A DNA stretch of 64,000 bases from Adineta vaga (lineage: Eukaryota; Rotifera): contig CP075494.1 in NCBI GenBank assembly GCA_021613535.1, positions 4,960,001 to 5,024,000 on the forward strand, given 5' to 3'. Shown here in pieces: positions 11,634 through 23,498 of the stretch; the stretch's first letter is position 1, and every line of letters starts with the position of its first letter. The position numbers and the translations under genes were made by a program. The notes below the pieces were generated by a model. It was not told the origin of the DNA. It worked only from the letters and a program-made list of their open reading frames with translations, and searched no databases.

Positions 11634-14600
11634 ATGAGAATGAGATATTTAATTGATTGGCTTCGTGAATATATAGATGTTTACAATGTCTTTATACCCG
11701 AAGAAAATGAATACGGCGATAATGATAATGATGAACCAACAGATTCAGCAGCAACTACCAGATATCAAAGATACGCCACTCGATTATATGTTCCTCTTCT
11801 TATCGGTGAGTTTAGTAGATTCGAATGAATACATCTATTTCTTCGCTTGTATTTGTTTTAGTGATTCTCTACATACTATTCTTCATTACATTGATCTATC
11901 CACAAAGTGAAGTAGTGACCATCTCAAATATTACACCATCACTTTTTGTTCAACTTCATCGTGATCATGCTGAAACACTTTCATGTGCATGTACAAATAC
12001 GATTGTACCATATGAAGCTTTCGTTTCGAATACAATTAAATTTGATCCTGTATGTTCGAGTATTTTTATAAGCAATCCGTGGATTGAAGCACTCTACCTC
12101 TCATATGCAAGTGCCTTACTAGTGATGGATTTTCGAACAACAGCTAGTTCTCAGGTAGGGTGAAGGTATGATTGTATTGATTCTCATATCCACTATGTAG
12201 TTTAAATTGCTTGCTGCTTTTTGCTCCATGTGCGAAGATACAATTTATCAAGCCTTAATTGATCTTGATAATAACCAGCTTATCACTTTGCAACTCGTAC
12301 CCGAAGATGAACTTCGATCTCGAATTATAGCAACGATTGAGTTTACTCAAAGTACAATACCTACACAAATACTTTCACTTGTGACTTTTGTACAAATAAC
12401 AACTCGATCAAACTCGTTAACTTCTGCTCTCAATACAAACGCAATAATTTTGCTAGAGTAAGTAGGAGCAATCTCTTTGTTTCCTCATTATTTACTCCTG
12501 CTTACTCTATTAATGAATAGGAATCAATTACATGATTTACAGGTCAGACCTACGTATTATTTCGACAAAAATGCTCCCAACTATGTTGCCCTACAAGGTT
12601 CACCGTGTCATTTAAAGAGTTCAAAAACTCCAGCTGGTTTCTATCCTTTGGAATACGCCGAAAGTGCACGCATGCATGACATTTGGCCAGCTGATCCGCC
12701 TTACTTTGAGCCAATTGCTGCTGCAATGGTTGATGGCTTTTTTGGGGCATGTGATCCACTAGATGCTATTCTTGCAAGCACTCTTGATTGTCTTCACAAT
12801 AACACTTGTCTTGAACTCTTTATAGATTATTTTCCAAGTTTAAATCACGTATGCCTCATACAACCATATTTCTTATTAAGAAAAATCTTGTATTTGTATT
12901 CAGATAAATTTAAATTGGACTAGTGTTCTTCCTTATCCAAGCAAGTCGCCGATTTCTGTGAAGGAACGTTTAAGTCATATGTTCGTTGATGAATGGTCAA
13001 CAAACATCAATTATACACAATACTTTGCTGAATGTGCACCGACTTCATGCACTTATACAGAGACAGATCAATCTAATATTTCCTATACAATCACTCTTTT
13101 TTTGAGTCTCTATGGTGGTCTCACCATTGTTCTCCGATTGTTGGTAATTATTCTAATTAAGATCTTCTCAAAATACAAGCAGTTCGCACGAACCAATAAT
13201 AATATTAACAATGGTACTCTCTTGAATCGAATAAAAATGTCTCTACCAACACTAATCAATATTTTGATTTTTAGTCATTCGTACGATATTTATGCAAAAG
13301 TATGTTGAATACATAAAACAATTGAATGTGTTCAAATCAGCTAATAATAGAACAATCAACGATATCAAACACCAGCGCATTACTACACGTATTTATTTAT
13401 GGCTGCTCGGAGGTAAGTGCATTTGTCTCGTACATTGTCATGCACCCTTATTTGGATGATTTTAGCTTCAATTTTGGTTCTTTTAATGTTTACTTCATTA
13501 AATGCTCATACAATTATTATCAATGAATATAGTCCTTCATTAAAAAAATTTACGGAATTACATAATATCAGTTCGGAAGGACTCAAATGTCCTTGTCAAA
13601 ACGTAACTATTCAATATCAAGCATTCACTTCATTAACTCCAATCTTTCACCAAGTTTGTTCAAGTGATTTCGTTAGCGAATCTTGGATAAATATGGCATC
13701 AGTTCTGGATTCGATTGAGAATGGAGGTAGAGAATTCTTTTGGTTTGGTTTAGGAGCAAGACATTTGCAATTATTGTCTACTATTTGTCAATTGGCTAAT
13801 GATACTATCGATGATGCAATTCGTCGCTTCAATACGCAGTCATTCATTACTTCGAATGTTCTCATCCAATCTGATTTCGATGTTCAGTTAAACACAACTC
13901 TTGTTCAGTTCAAACAATCACTAATCATTTATTTTAATCTTCTCATCAAAACAATACATCTTTTTACTCGATCGGATCAGCCATACACAAGATTACACAA
14001 TGCAGAACTTAATATGAATACTATGACAAATGAAACTGATCAGCAACAGTTGATGCAGGTATATATCTTGGTTAAAGTTATTCGAGAGTAACGCTGTAAC
14101 GACAAAGAAGGCGTGTAAAAAATAGTTTTCAAGATTAATTCTAATATATGAAGAGTTTTATCGAAATCTATGCTTTGTATATCAATAAACGTATACATTT
14201 TTCTTCGTTTGTTTTTAGTTTAACTTCAATTTAACTGGTTGGCAAAATTCGAATTCTACAACTCCCGAATGTATTTGTGCCACTGATTATAATTGTCGCA
14301 CTGCACTTTCCCCATCTATAGTTCGAAAAGAATAGAAGACGAAAGCGGAATCGGCAATATAACTTATCTGGTGCCGGGTTCAATTTTTGGATGTTTTGTC
14401 ATCGATACTCTATTATTCTCAAGCCTTGAATGCTATTATTTGGATACTTGTCTAGCTAAGCAATATTACTTCATGAATTTATCATTTCTAGAATACGATC
14501 CTGGTTATGTATGGTTTAATGCAGATCTTCTTACTGATGACTCTGAAAGGAGTCGTTTCACTTCGAATACTTCATTCTCGATGATAGTAGAACAAATGAT

Positions 14601-17600
14601 GATTGAACGATGGAATTCATCATATTCATTTGAACATTATTATCATGCTTGTGCACCAATCTATTGTAGTTATTCTGTTACAGAACGTACTAAAACTTTC
14701 CTTGGAGTGATAATAACATTGATATCAATAATTGGGGGTCTTACAATTGTGTTACGTCTGATAACAGCTCAACTAGTTGAACTGGTTTTCAAAGTACTAG
14801 AACGAAAAGTTAAAAATCAACAACAAGGTAACTATCGGCTAATATTTGAGAGTATGAGAACACTGACTTCTAAGCTTGCAAACTGTGAGAAAGAATTAGA
14901 TATTAATATTATTCTCTTTTTATAGATCGTGTACACTTATTAGATCGAATCAAGATCAATTTACGCACATTAATCACATTTTTGTTCACTACTCTGATGA
15001 ATATGAATATGTTTCCTCTACGAACATTTAGTAGTCATATTGAACGAACAAAAGCAAAATATCTTGGTCAACTGGCCACTCGTCTCTATATTTTACTTCT
15101 TATCATCAGTTTTGTTATTCTTACCATTTACACCATTATTCAACCACGGATTCTTACAAAGACTTATGATAAACCATCTCTTAATATGTATCATCGACTC
15201 TTACTTAATCATGAAGACACACTCCAATGTCCATGTTCATCAATTTCATCAACATACGATCAATTTATTACTATAGAGCCAATATTTCATCAGGTAAGTA
15301 GGAACGATCATATACAAAGTCATCATTTGAAATAGTAAGAGCTAGTTAAATAAAACCATAGATAATAAACAATACAATTCAATAACTTCTCATGTTATTT
15401 ATGATTCATTATATAGGTTTGTTCAAGTTCATTTGTTGCCGATCAATGGCGAATGAATGTTACAGCGAAACTCGTTTTAGATCTTTCTATATATTCCAAC
15501 AAAGATTATCGTCGCTTTCTCTCAGCACATTTACAACTTCTCAAGGGATTGTGCGAACTTGCTAATCAATCAATGGATGATTCGATTAATCAGTTTCTTT
15601 CTTCATTTTTTGTTACAATTCAACTTCAATCACCAACGAATTTTCAGGATCGTATCAATTTGATTATTGAACAGAGTAAATCAAATGCTCTTAAAACATT
15701 CACTCGACTTCTGTCTTTACTTCGAGCTGCAAATCATGGTAATGCAATTATAACAGCATACGGAACTAATTTTGAGTATATTCCTTCATGGTATGATTCC
15801 GACGTTTCTACACTAATTACTCAACCAATCATTTATGACAATAATTGTTCGTGTGCATTGAATGCGAGCTGCACAACTCAAGCTGTCTTTATCAAATCAG
15901 ACTTGTCTCTAACTGTTTCAATCAATGGTTTCAAGATGGGATGTACACCAAGTGAATCATTTCTTGCTTCAACTTTGGAATGCTTTTATGATTCAACATG
16001 TATAAATCTTGTTCAAGAATATACAAGTAGTTTCAACAACATTGACGCAAAAGCTGATCCTCTTGTTATCTCACCAAATAGTAGTCAATTTTTGGCAAAT
16101 ACAACTATTAAAGATCTTGTTGGAGTTCTATTTATTGAAAAGTGGTCGACAAGAATCAATCATGCGGCATATTTTAAACAATGTTTACCAACTTCATGTT
16201 CATACAACTATATTCAAAAATTTAGCTCTATTTATATGGTGACTCTATTACTCGGTCTTTACGGTGGTCTCTCATTCGTTCTCAAATGGATATGTCCGAC
16301 AATACTGAGTTTAGTCTATAAACTATATCGACTTTATAAAACACGAAAAAATGTCATTGCACCTACACTTGCCATTGATATACCGGCAATGAACTCTACA
16401 CATGAAGGAAGTGCAATCAGACATGTTGGACATTGGTATCTACTTTGTTCCATTTATTCGTTTTTATTGTGATCTGTATAATGTCTTTTGTAGGAAACAT
16501 CATTCTAGAACATTGTTCAGTTGCTTCATCTTTGGACTCATCATATTTATACTAATGATTGTAGCTATGATTATTACTCTTGTTTATCTTCATCATCATG
16601 TGAAAGCAAACACCAAATTAGCAGGTATAATCCTTTTTTCACATCCTCCAACTTATTATATTTGTATTAAATGAATTCTGCATTTTTAAAATAATCTTGT
16701 TATTCCATTAGCTTCCTCAACGGCAATGAATACAACAACTCAAAAGTTAAATTTGACAACGACACTTCCAACATCAACAGGTCAGTATGTTATCTTAGAT
16801 CATAAACTGATTCTATTCATAGTAAATGCGAGCTAAATATTCATTGTTATCTTTTTCTTAGTATCAAATTGTCAATTGACGTTTGAACTGTTAGCTTCGT
16901 ATCATACCGATACTAGTCCAATGCGAATGGTTTCTAGTGATTTCAACGGCGATGGCTATCTAGATATTGCTGTTCCCAATTATGATGCAGATAACATCGG
17001 TATATGGTTTGGATATGATAATGGAACTTTTGTAGAACGAGTGACAATCTCAACTGGAGACAGCAGCTATCCACGTTCAATTGTCGTTGGTGATTTTAAT
17101 TATGATAGCTATTCGGATCTTGCTGTTTCTACCGACGGTTCACCTCGACTCGTTATACTATTGGGAGATGGTGATGGAGATTTTAGAATGTCAACGCCAC
17201 TCTCTGATATAATTGAGGATACCTTGCTATTGCTTGTCGTCGGTAATTTTAATAGTGATAGCTTTTCAGATCTGGCTGTTATCAACTGTAATGACAAGAA
17301 GTTAGGTATATTATTAGGGAATAATGATGATACTTTTGGAACACACGTTGCATTTAGCTATAATGAATGTGATGTACCGCTTGCCGCTGCTAATGATGAT
17401 TTCAATGGTGACGGCCATCCAGATCTTGTTCTTACCAATTGGCAAAACTATTTGTGCATTTTGTTTGGTGATGGTACGGGATATTTCAGGAAAATAATGA
17501 CATTTTCTGCTGGTCGATATAATGAACCAGAAGCGATCGCTGCTGCTGATTTGAACCATGACGACCGATTAGATTTGGTGACTAGTAATCAAGGGACAAA

Positions 17601-17952
17601 TACTTTAGGTATCATGTTGGGAAATGGCAATGGAACCTTTGGAGAACCAGTGTTATTTTCAACCGGTGCATACAGTCATCCAAGTTGGGTTGTTGTGAAT
17701 GATTTCAATAAAGATGGTCACATGGACATTGTTGTATGTAATGAATACACATCCAACATTGGAATATTAGCTGGTATGGGTAACGGCAGCTTTTTATCGC
17801 AAATAACCTTGTCAACTGGATAGGGTAGTTTCCCAGTTTCAATCGCCGTAGGAGATTTCAATTACGATGGTAAACTTGATCTTGCTATTACTGATTACTT
17901 GCAAGATTATTTATACATTTTATTGAACACATGTGATTGTTGTGACCATTAA
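11634..17952 (+). CDS. Giant membrane protein: three tandem TM-ectodomain-TM units + TM + FG-GAP/VCBS repeats (with lesions)
   Basis: Thirteen exons can be chained by GT-AG sites and phase: 11634-11805, 11862-12154, 12201-12457, 12521-12848, 12904-13213, 13275-13412, 13466-14058, 14219-14827, 14926-15293, 15417-16435, 16494-16624, 16712-16780, 16862-17823. Units 1, 2 and 3 (about 11.63-13.2, 13.3-14.83, 14.93-16.4 kb) share one plan: TM1 after R-L-Y or R-I-Y, an ectodomain opening with L-x-C-x-C then F-H-Q-V-C-S-S, a G-C-x-P or G-C-F segment, T/S-L-E/D-C, then C-x-P-x-x-C-x-Y and a last TM of type L-Y-G-G-L-T-I-V-L. After unit 3 come a further TM (16.5 kb), a Thr-rich linker and FG-GAP/VCBS repeats (D-F-N-x-D-G). 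Lesions: frame disturbance near 13.27 kb, one base missing near 14.30-14.32 kb (exon 14219-14827 is one base out of phase), and TAG at 17821 before a last repeat ending at TAA 17950-17952. Family unknown to me; TM-Cys-rich ectodomain-TM resembles DEG/ENaC only in layout. Confidence 0.72.
17821..17823 (+). other. In-frame TAG inside the last FG-GAP repeat
   Basis: Coding similarity continues in the same frame after this stop (S-F-P-V-S-I-A-V-G-D-F-N) up to TAA 17950-17952. Sister repeats have sense codons at this place, so this is a nonsense change or a sequence error. Confidence 0.75.
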
Positions 17953-19445
17953 AATGACAAGAAACTTTAACGCATGAATGACGGCTAATTTGCTTTTGAC
18001 ACATACCTATAGAATCTTTATTTTTATGTTGCTTCTGCTTTTTTTATTTACTTCATCGTCTTGCTTATTGTTGAATAAAATGGATAAGAGACACTCACAC
18101 CCACCCTCACTCAGCGCTTTATTTGGTTGTCATACAGCGCAGCGACGAAGAAAATAACTGCAATAAGCATAACAAATGTGTTTGAAACAGGAGGAAAAAA
18201 GTTAACAATTTCTTCTGTCGTTATATGCCTATTAAACGAATTCCACCGACAAAAACAGTGTTCTGCTTTAGTTATGAATAGATTGTATCTAATTTTGTTA
18301 TCCTAGAGTACCATTTGCACATGATGAGCACAGTCATACAATTGTTTTCTGATGCAAATTTTACCCATTTTACCAAAGAAACTGTTGTGGTCATAAAAAA
18401 TAATTAATCAAACCATATTGATACTGTTGAACGCTTTGAGTTCTTTCAACGTATGAAGATTTTACTTACAGAGGTGCCATTATACTCAACTTCAATGACT
18501 TTTTAAATTACTGGACAATCTCGTTTAGAAATTATGGGGAAAGATTCTACTTATGGTATTAATCAATAGAGTAACGCAATATCGAAATCCCTATTTACAT
18601 ATAGAACAGGTTGGATTTATAAAGAATTATAGGCATAACATAAGAACTACGTAATTGTTTCATTGATTTTCAAGATATGTTCGGTAAAGTCGAGTACAAT
18701 AATATTATTTAGATTTTTCTGGAATTCTATGGCATAGATAACAAGATCGTCACATTGTTAAAGACAACTTTATAAAAAAATTCAATCTCTATAACAAGCA
18801 TAAGGTGTTTTGATAAACAGTATATGTTCTTGTAAATACGTTCACATGTTCATTATCAATCATAAGAAAATTGTGATAGACAATATACTTCAGTCACTTT
18901 TATTATCGATACAATGAAGGAAAAATATGTACAAATTTGAACAGCATCTAGTGGTTTTCGTAAATGATTTTTTACTATTATTGTAGACAAAAAAGGCGCC
19001 GCTTCACCGCCCAGTCAACCCGTACCCTTACACCATTTTTTGTTGTTTTATGATATCGACGTAATGTGATGGTATCAATGTTACGCTAGCGCGTGAGAAT
19101 CAATATATATGCGATCAAATTTCGATGTTTTGTCATCTGTCTATCAACTTCAGTGAAAAAACATTTGTAATAAGCATGAACAAGAAATACTATGCCATAA
19201 TAATTGATAGTTAATGTCTTGTGTCAACCATAACTTTTTTCTACTCCTGTGTTTCTCAGATACATATACATGCTGGGTACTATTATTTGAGGGCAATAGT
19301 TAATTATTTCCGTCTCTTCAAAATTCAAAACAACTTTCTTCGTCTCTCTCTTTTTCGTGTGCGTATATATACCTGTTCTCATAGTTCTCCAAACCACTTT
19401 TCAACAAACTCCAATTTTACTAGATACCAAATCATTACTAGCAAT
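17953..19445. other. Intergenic with a promoter-like end
   Basis: About 1.5 kb, AT-rich, without supported genes. Its right end holds the TATA element of the Cys-rich gene. No repeat family could be recognised by eye. Confidence 0.6.
19364..19371 (+). promoter_or_regulatory. Probable TATA box of the Cys-rich gene
   Basis: TATATATA lies about 75 bases before the ATG at 19446. A start of transcription about 30 bases downstream would give a short leader, which supports this ATG over in-frame non-ATG codons further upstream. Confidence 0.5.
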
Positions 19446-19802
19446 ATGTCAATCGTTTGCCGTTCACCAATTCGTGTTGCTTGCACCACTGCAAGCTGTG
19501 ATACTGCTTGTACTCCTACGTGTGCTCCTACGTGTGCTCCTACATGTGCTCCTACTTGTGATCCATGTTGTGCTCCTACCTGTGATCCATGCTGTGATCC
19601 ATGTGATGTACCATGTGCTCCCAAATGCGGTGCACCATGTTGTCCAAAATGTGTCGTAACATGTGCTCAGAAATGCGTGGTACCATGTGCTCCTAAATGT
19701 GTTGTACGTACCACTGTATGCTACAAACCTGTAAAAGTCGTCAAAGTTATTAAAAAAACAACCATTATTCGTAAATCATGTCCCAAAGTTATGTGCTGCT
19801 GA
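19446..19802 (+). CDS. Small cysteine-rich repeat protein, 118 aa
   Basis: Single exon. The chosen start is ATG 19446, the first ATG after a TATA box and with a short leader. The middle consists of tandem C-A-P-T and C-D-P-C units followed by C-A-P-K-C-x-x-P units; about a quarter of the residues are Cys. The C-terminus is basic with V-K-V-V-K-V-I-K-K and ends in C-C. No signal peptide is evident. Composition recalls structural, heavily cross-linked or metal-binding Cys-rich proteins (keratin-associated-like or metallothionein-like), but no specific family is recognised. The antisense open frame (19624-19379) is a mirror of the repeat and is not a gene. Confidence 0.65.
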   Translation: MSIVCRSPIRVACTTASCDTACTPTCAPTCAPTCAPTCDPCCAPTCDPCCDPCDVPCAPKCGAPCCPKCVVTCAQKCVVPCAPKCVVRTTVCYKPVKVVKVIKKTTIIRKSCPKVMCC

Positions 19803-20105
19803 AAACATGAACAATTTACTTTTTTCCTATAAACTGATTCAATACCATATAGAATAAACCCGGGTAAAACATATCTACATTTTTTGTAAAGATGAGTACA
19901 CATAGCTTTTTGAGGATGTGGGTTTGGATGAAGGGTGATGACGATAGTATATCTATCTCGTATGTAAACTCATTCTCACCCATACCATCAAAATTATACT
20001 TCTTTTATGGTTTCTTTGTTTTTACAAAAAAAATAGCTTTGTAGTGTTATCGTACACCTTCACTCATATCGTATTCTTTTTCTGTCCATAAATGAAATAC
20101 AATCT
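19803..20105. other. Short intergenic stretch between convergent genes
   Basis: About 300 bases holding the 3' flanks of the Cys-rich gene and the TIR gene. Nothing else is seen. Confidence 0.6.
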
Positions 20106-22577
20106 TCACATTTGATTTGCATGACCGGCGGATCCGGTGTGAGTCATTAGACCAGCAACGATACAGTGTGAACCAGGTTTTTTCGTTGTACTGGAACTAT
20201 TGGTGTCATCAGTCGTATTTGACGATTTCTTAGGAACATAGCTGTTCGTAGCAGCTAGACTAAAATCATTTGTCGTAATAGATTTTAAATTTCTCTCTTC
20301 AGAATTTGCTGGATAATTGTCGGTTTCCATATCTTTCTTCTGAACATTTTTCATTCGGTATCGTAAACGTTTGATCAACGATTTTTTCGACATACCAATC
20401 TGTTCAGATACTTTCGAAGCCATATAACTAACGTTATCATCATAAAGAATCACAATCTTGTTGTATAACAAATCTTTTATCCAAGATCTTTTAAAATTAA
20501 AATCGGGCTCGGTGGTTACAACGACTAAGCCTTTCGTTTCATGTCTAGATTTATTGGTAGAGATTATATAAGATAATTCTTGAAATTTATCAGTATTGTC
20601 TTCATAAGCAGTTGATATTAAAATAATTACCACCGTTGCCGATATAATAACTGGAGATATATATTCCCACATATCTTCACCTAAGTCAACTTTTTCATAG
20701 TCGACCCAAATTGGTACTGTTACTTTCTTACGTAATTCCTTGATGAATGTTTTGCAAAAGTCTTCATTAGTACTATCATAACTGATATAGATCATTGGTA
20801 ACATTTCTTTTTGCGGTTTGTTGGGCACAATAATTTGCTGAATGTTACACCAAATACGCTTGGCATCGTCTCGGTTAGGACGATTAGCAAGACTTTCAAT
20901 GATTATACAAAATTGATTATTGTCAATTAATTGCTTGACATATTCTGGATAACTAGAAATTTGTAATAGAATCTTCAGTAAGTATTTGACAGCACGTTTT
21001 TCGAGTTCATCTGGTTCCGGATCTAGTAAAGCTCCGTATAGAATTAAAAGAAGTTCTGCAAAATATTGTATGGCTGTTGGTTTTTCATCGATCTTATTCT
21101 CCAGAATATGTTTGATAACATATGTATTTATGAAAGCACGATGTAATAATTCAAGTAATTCAGACAAATGATATCCATCACAGTTTAATTCAACATTTGC
21201 TTCAGCAGTTTTACATAATTGATAGAGCTTTACGCTAGTATCAAGGATAAGCTTTTTATTTTCTTCCGATTGTTCATCACTAGTAGCTAATGCGATCAAT
21301 GCTATACCAAAACTTTTTGTTAAATCTTCATCGTTTGTCTCATTGATTAATTGACTACATTCCATTAAAACATCGAAAGCCTTTTCTGTACGAAACTGTT
21401 TTAGACCTTTCTGATCTCGTGATAAATTGTAAATGATAGATATTATCGGATTACACAGAGAATCGATATGAGACTTGAATGTATCTGTACGAATCCATTG
21501 GATCGTTTTTTGAACATAACCCAGATTAATAAATATAGGTATTAATGGAATTTTATCCGTTAAATTCCATATAAGAAGTAAAATGCTACTTGTTACCGTT
21601 AACCGACCTGAAGAGACGTTTTCATTTGGAATAGTTAAACAATCATTGATAAATTCTTTGAAAGATATCATAAGAGAACTGTAATGATTTCCAAATTCAT
21701 ATTTTGATCGAATAACTGCTGCACTAAGAAATATGTTAGTATGTTCGATGTATTGTTGTAAGATGTCATGAAATTGAATTTTATTATCTTGTGGAGATTT
21801 TCTATTAGTTGTAGTCGAATCTAAATAATTTCAAACATGAATAGAGCGACATTTTATATGAGGATGAGTGAATCATGAGTATTACTTTATCTTTTTCTTA
21901 TAAAGAATAAAGATAAAATGACATCCTTACAATTCATACACAGCTCAATAGTAAATATTAACATGATTATTACCTATTGTTGATACTACTTCAGTTGAAT
22001 GAAGACGTTTACGACAATTTTCAATCAAATCATCTTTAATTAGATTCATAAACATGGCATCCAAGATATTGCTGGCATATATTGGAGAACACTCTTTTCT
22101 ATTATAAATACGTATTATCAAGTCATTTAAACTATTATACATTGATTGAAAGGATTTTTGTGATATGAGTAAATCGGATTCATCTATAGCAGAGATGCGC
22201 ATGATTGTATTTGATATCGTAATAAGAAGCATTGAACTTTTCTCAAAAGTCATTTGATCCCATATTTGATCGATATTTTTTGTCACATTATTAAAAATAT
22301 TTTCTATTTTGGAAATATTCGGATTAGTCAAATGAGTTGATAAATTTGAGAGTTCATTAATTTCCCGAAGAAGATTCATATAATTCAACTTTGTTGTTTT
22401 CTGTGTTGCCAAATTATCTTCTTCCATCTGAAATAAAAACATTTCTGCAATATCCCCAATTAGAGAAGGAGAGACGAAAACAAGAGTGTTGGGTGAAATC
22501 TCATCCATATCAAAACTAAATATAATACGGTTGCTGTAATAGTTAGCGCTGCCAAAAGCTACATAATACTCATGCAT
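20106..22577 (-). CDS. Helical-repeat (ARM-like) protein with C-terminal TIR domain, 2 exons, 772 aa
   Basis: Exon 1 (22577-21974) and exon 2 (21820-20106) join in frame across a 153-bp GT-AG intron. Residues 1 to about 520 are short amphipathic helix pairs of ARM/HEAT type. A TIR domain covers about 540-680. It begins P-M-I-Y-I-S-Y-D-S-T-N-E-D-F and holds V-P-I-W-V-D-Y-E and the conserved acidic segment F-Q-E-L-S-Y-I, where SARM1-type TIR enzymes have their catalytic Glu. The last 90 residues are Ser/Thr/Asn-rich and unstructured. Known family role: TIR domains of SARM1 type cleave NAD+ and act in axon degeneration and immunity; others are scaffolds. NADase activity here is inference. No membrane segment is seen. 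Confidence 0.85.
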
Positions 22578-23498
22578 GTCAAAAGAAAGTGGAGAAAGAA
22601 CAGGCTAGAGCTTCATGCATGTCAATCAATAAAGCTTAGATACGATTATTAAACGTCGCTGGTATTAATATAGAAAGTTCTTAATTTTCTCATTCTCAAC
22701 TCTATGAGACGTATATAACGATGAAAAGTGAGAAGATGTTTTAGAATTTTATCGCTAATAGAAAATTCCAGAAACGTCATATATCAAATAATGGTTTAGG
22801 AAAAAAATTATTTCACTGAAGACTCTTTTAACCGACGAAACATATTTAACAGAAAGATTACCGAAAAGAAAAGAGAATCAAGATCCAAGCTTTGCTTTCG
22901 ACATAAACGATCGTCAACTGGAAGAAAACCATAGCAATATGTCTTTTCTTTTTTCACGTCAAATATGTACTATCAAATTGTCTTGATCAACATCGGGTAC
23001 GCCCGCTCGTAGTCAAAAAACTGGATTTGCGACCTGACGAATAAAGTATAATTATTTATTCACCCTAAACATCAAGAAAACAAAATGTTGAAAGGAAAAA
23101 AAAGAAAATCATTCTGATTGGCTAGAAGGAGACGGCATATTGAAATACGCATTTAACACTGATGTAAAAACGATTCACCAAGGAGAACGTATGTGTGCTG
23201 TTTTAAAATGACTGATGACATAGCTTGGAGGACGTTGAAGAAAAGAAAAAAAGGCTTCATTCTTTCTCTAATGTTCTCGTTCTACCTTCCACACGTGTTT
23301 CTCTCTCTCTCTGTCTCTCTCTCTGTCTCTCTGTCTCTCTGTCTCTCCTAGAAGAATGGAAATACCGCAGACATTTATTACATCTCAAAGCTTTGCACTG
23401 TTTCATAAAACTTCATTAAATTGATAAAAAAAATAATTTATAGTTACATTTTTCAGAACTAATTTGATCTATGTCAATATTTCAATTCATCAACTAGA
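22578..23498. other. Intergenic between divergent TIR and TRPM genes
   Basis: About 920 bases with a CT/GT microsatellite. It likely holds two divergent promoters. The short open frame across the microsatellite is low complexity and not credible as a gene. Confidence 0.6.
23300..23347. repeat. (CT)n microsatellite with CTGT interruptions
   Basis: A pure pyrimidine-rich run of CTCTCT units interrupted by GTCTCT, about 48 bases, just upstream of the TRPM gene. Confidence 0.9.

Noticed and set aside
11634-16435. Three separate genes for the three membrane units
   Set aside because: No start codon with a leader lies between the units, and splice phases run from one unit into the next.
19379-19624. 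Antisense G-A-H-V-G-A-H repeat frame
   Set aside because: A mirror of the Cys-rich repeat on the plus strand, without own start signals.
23225-23419. Open frame across the CT microsatellite
   Set aside because: Low-complexity Ser/Leu stretch created by the repeat, without similarity.
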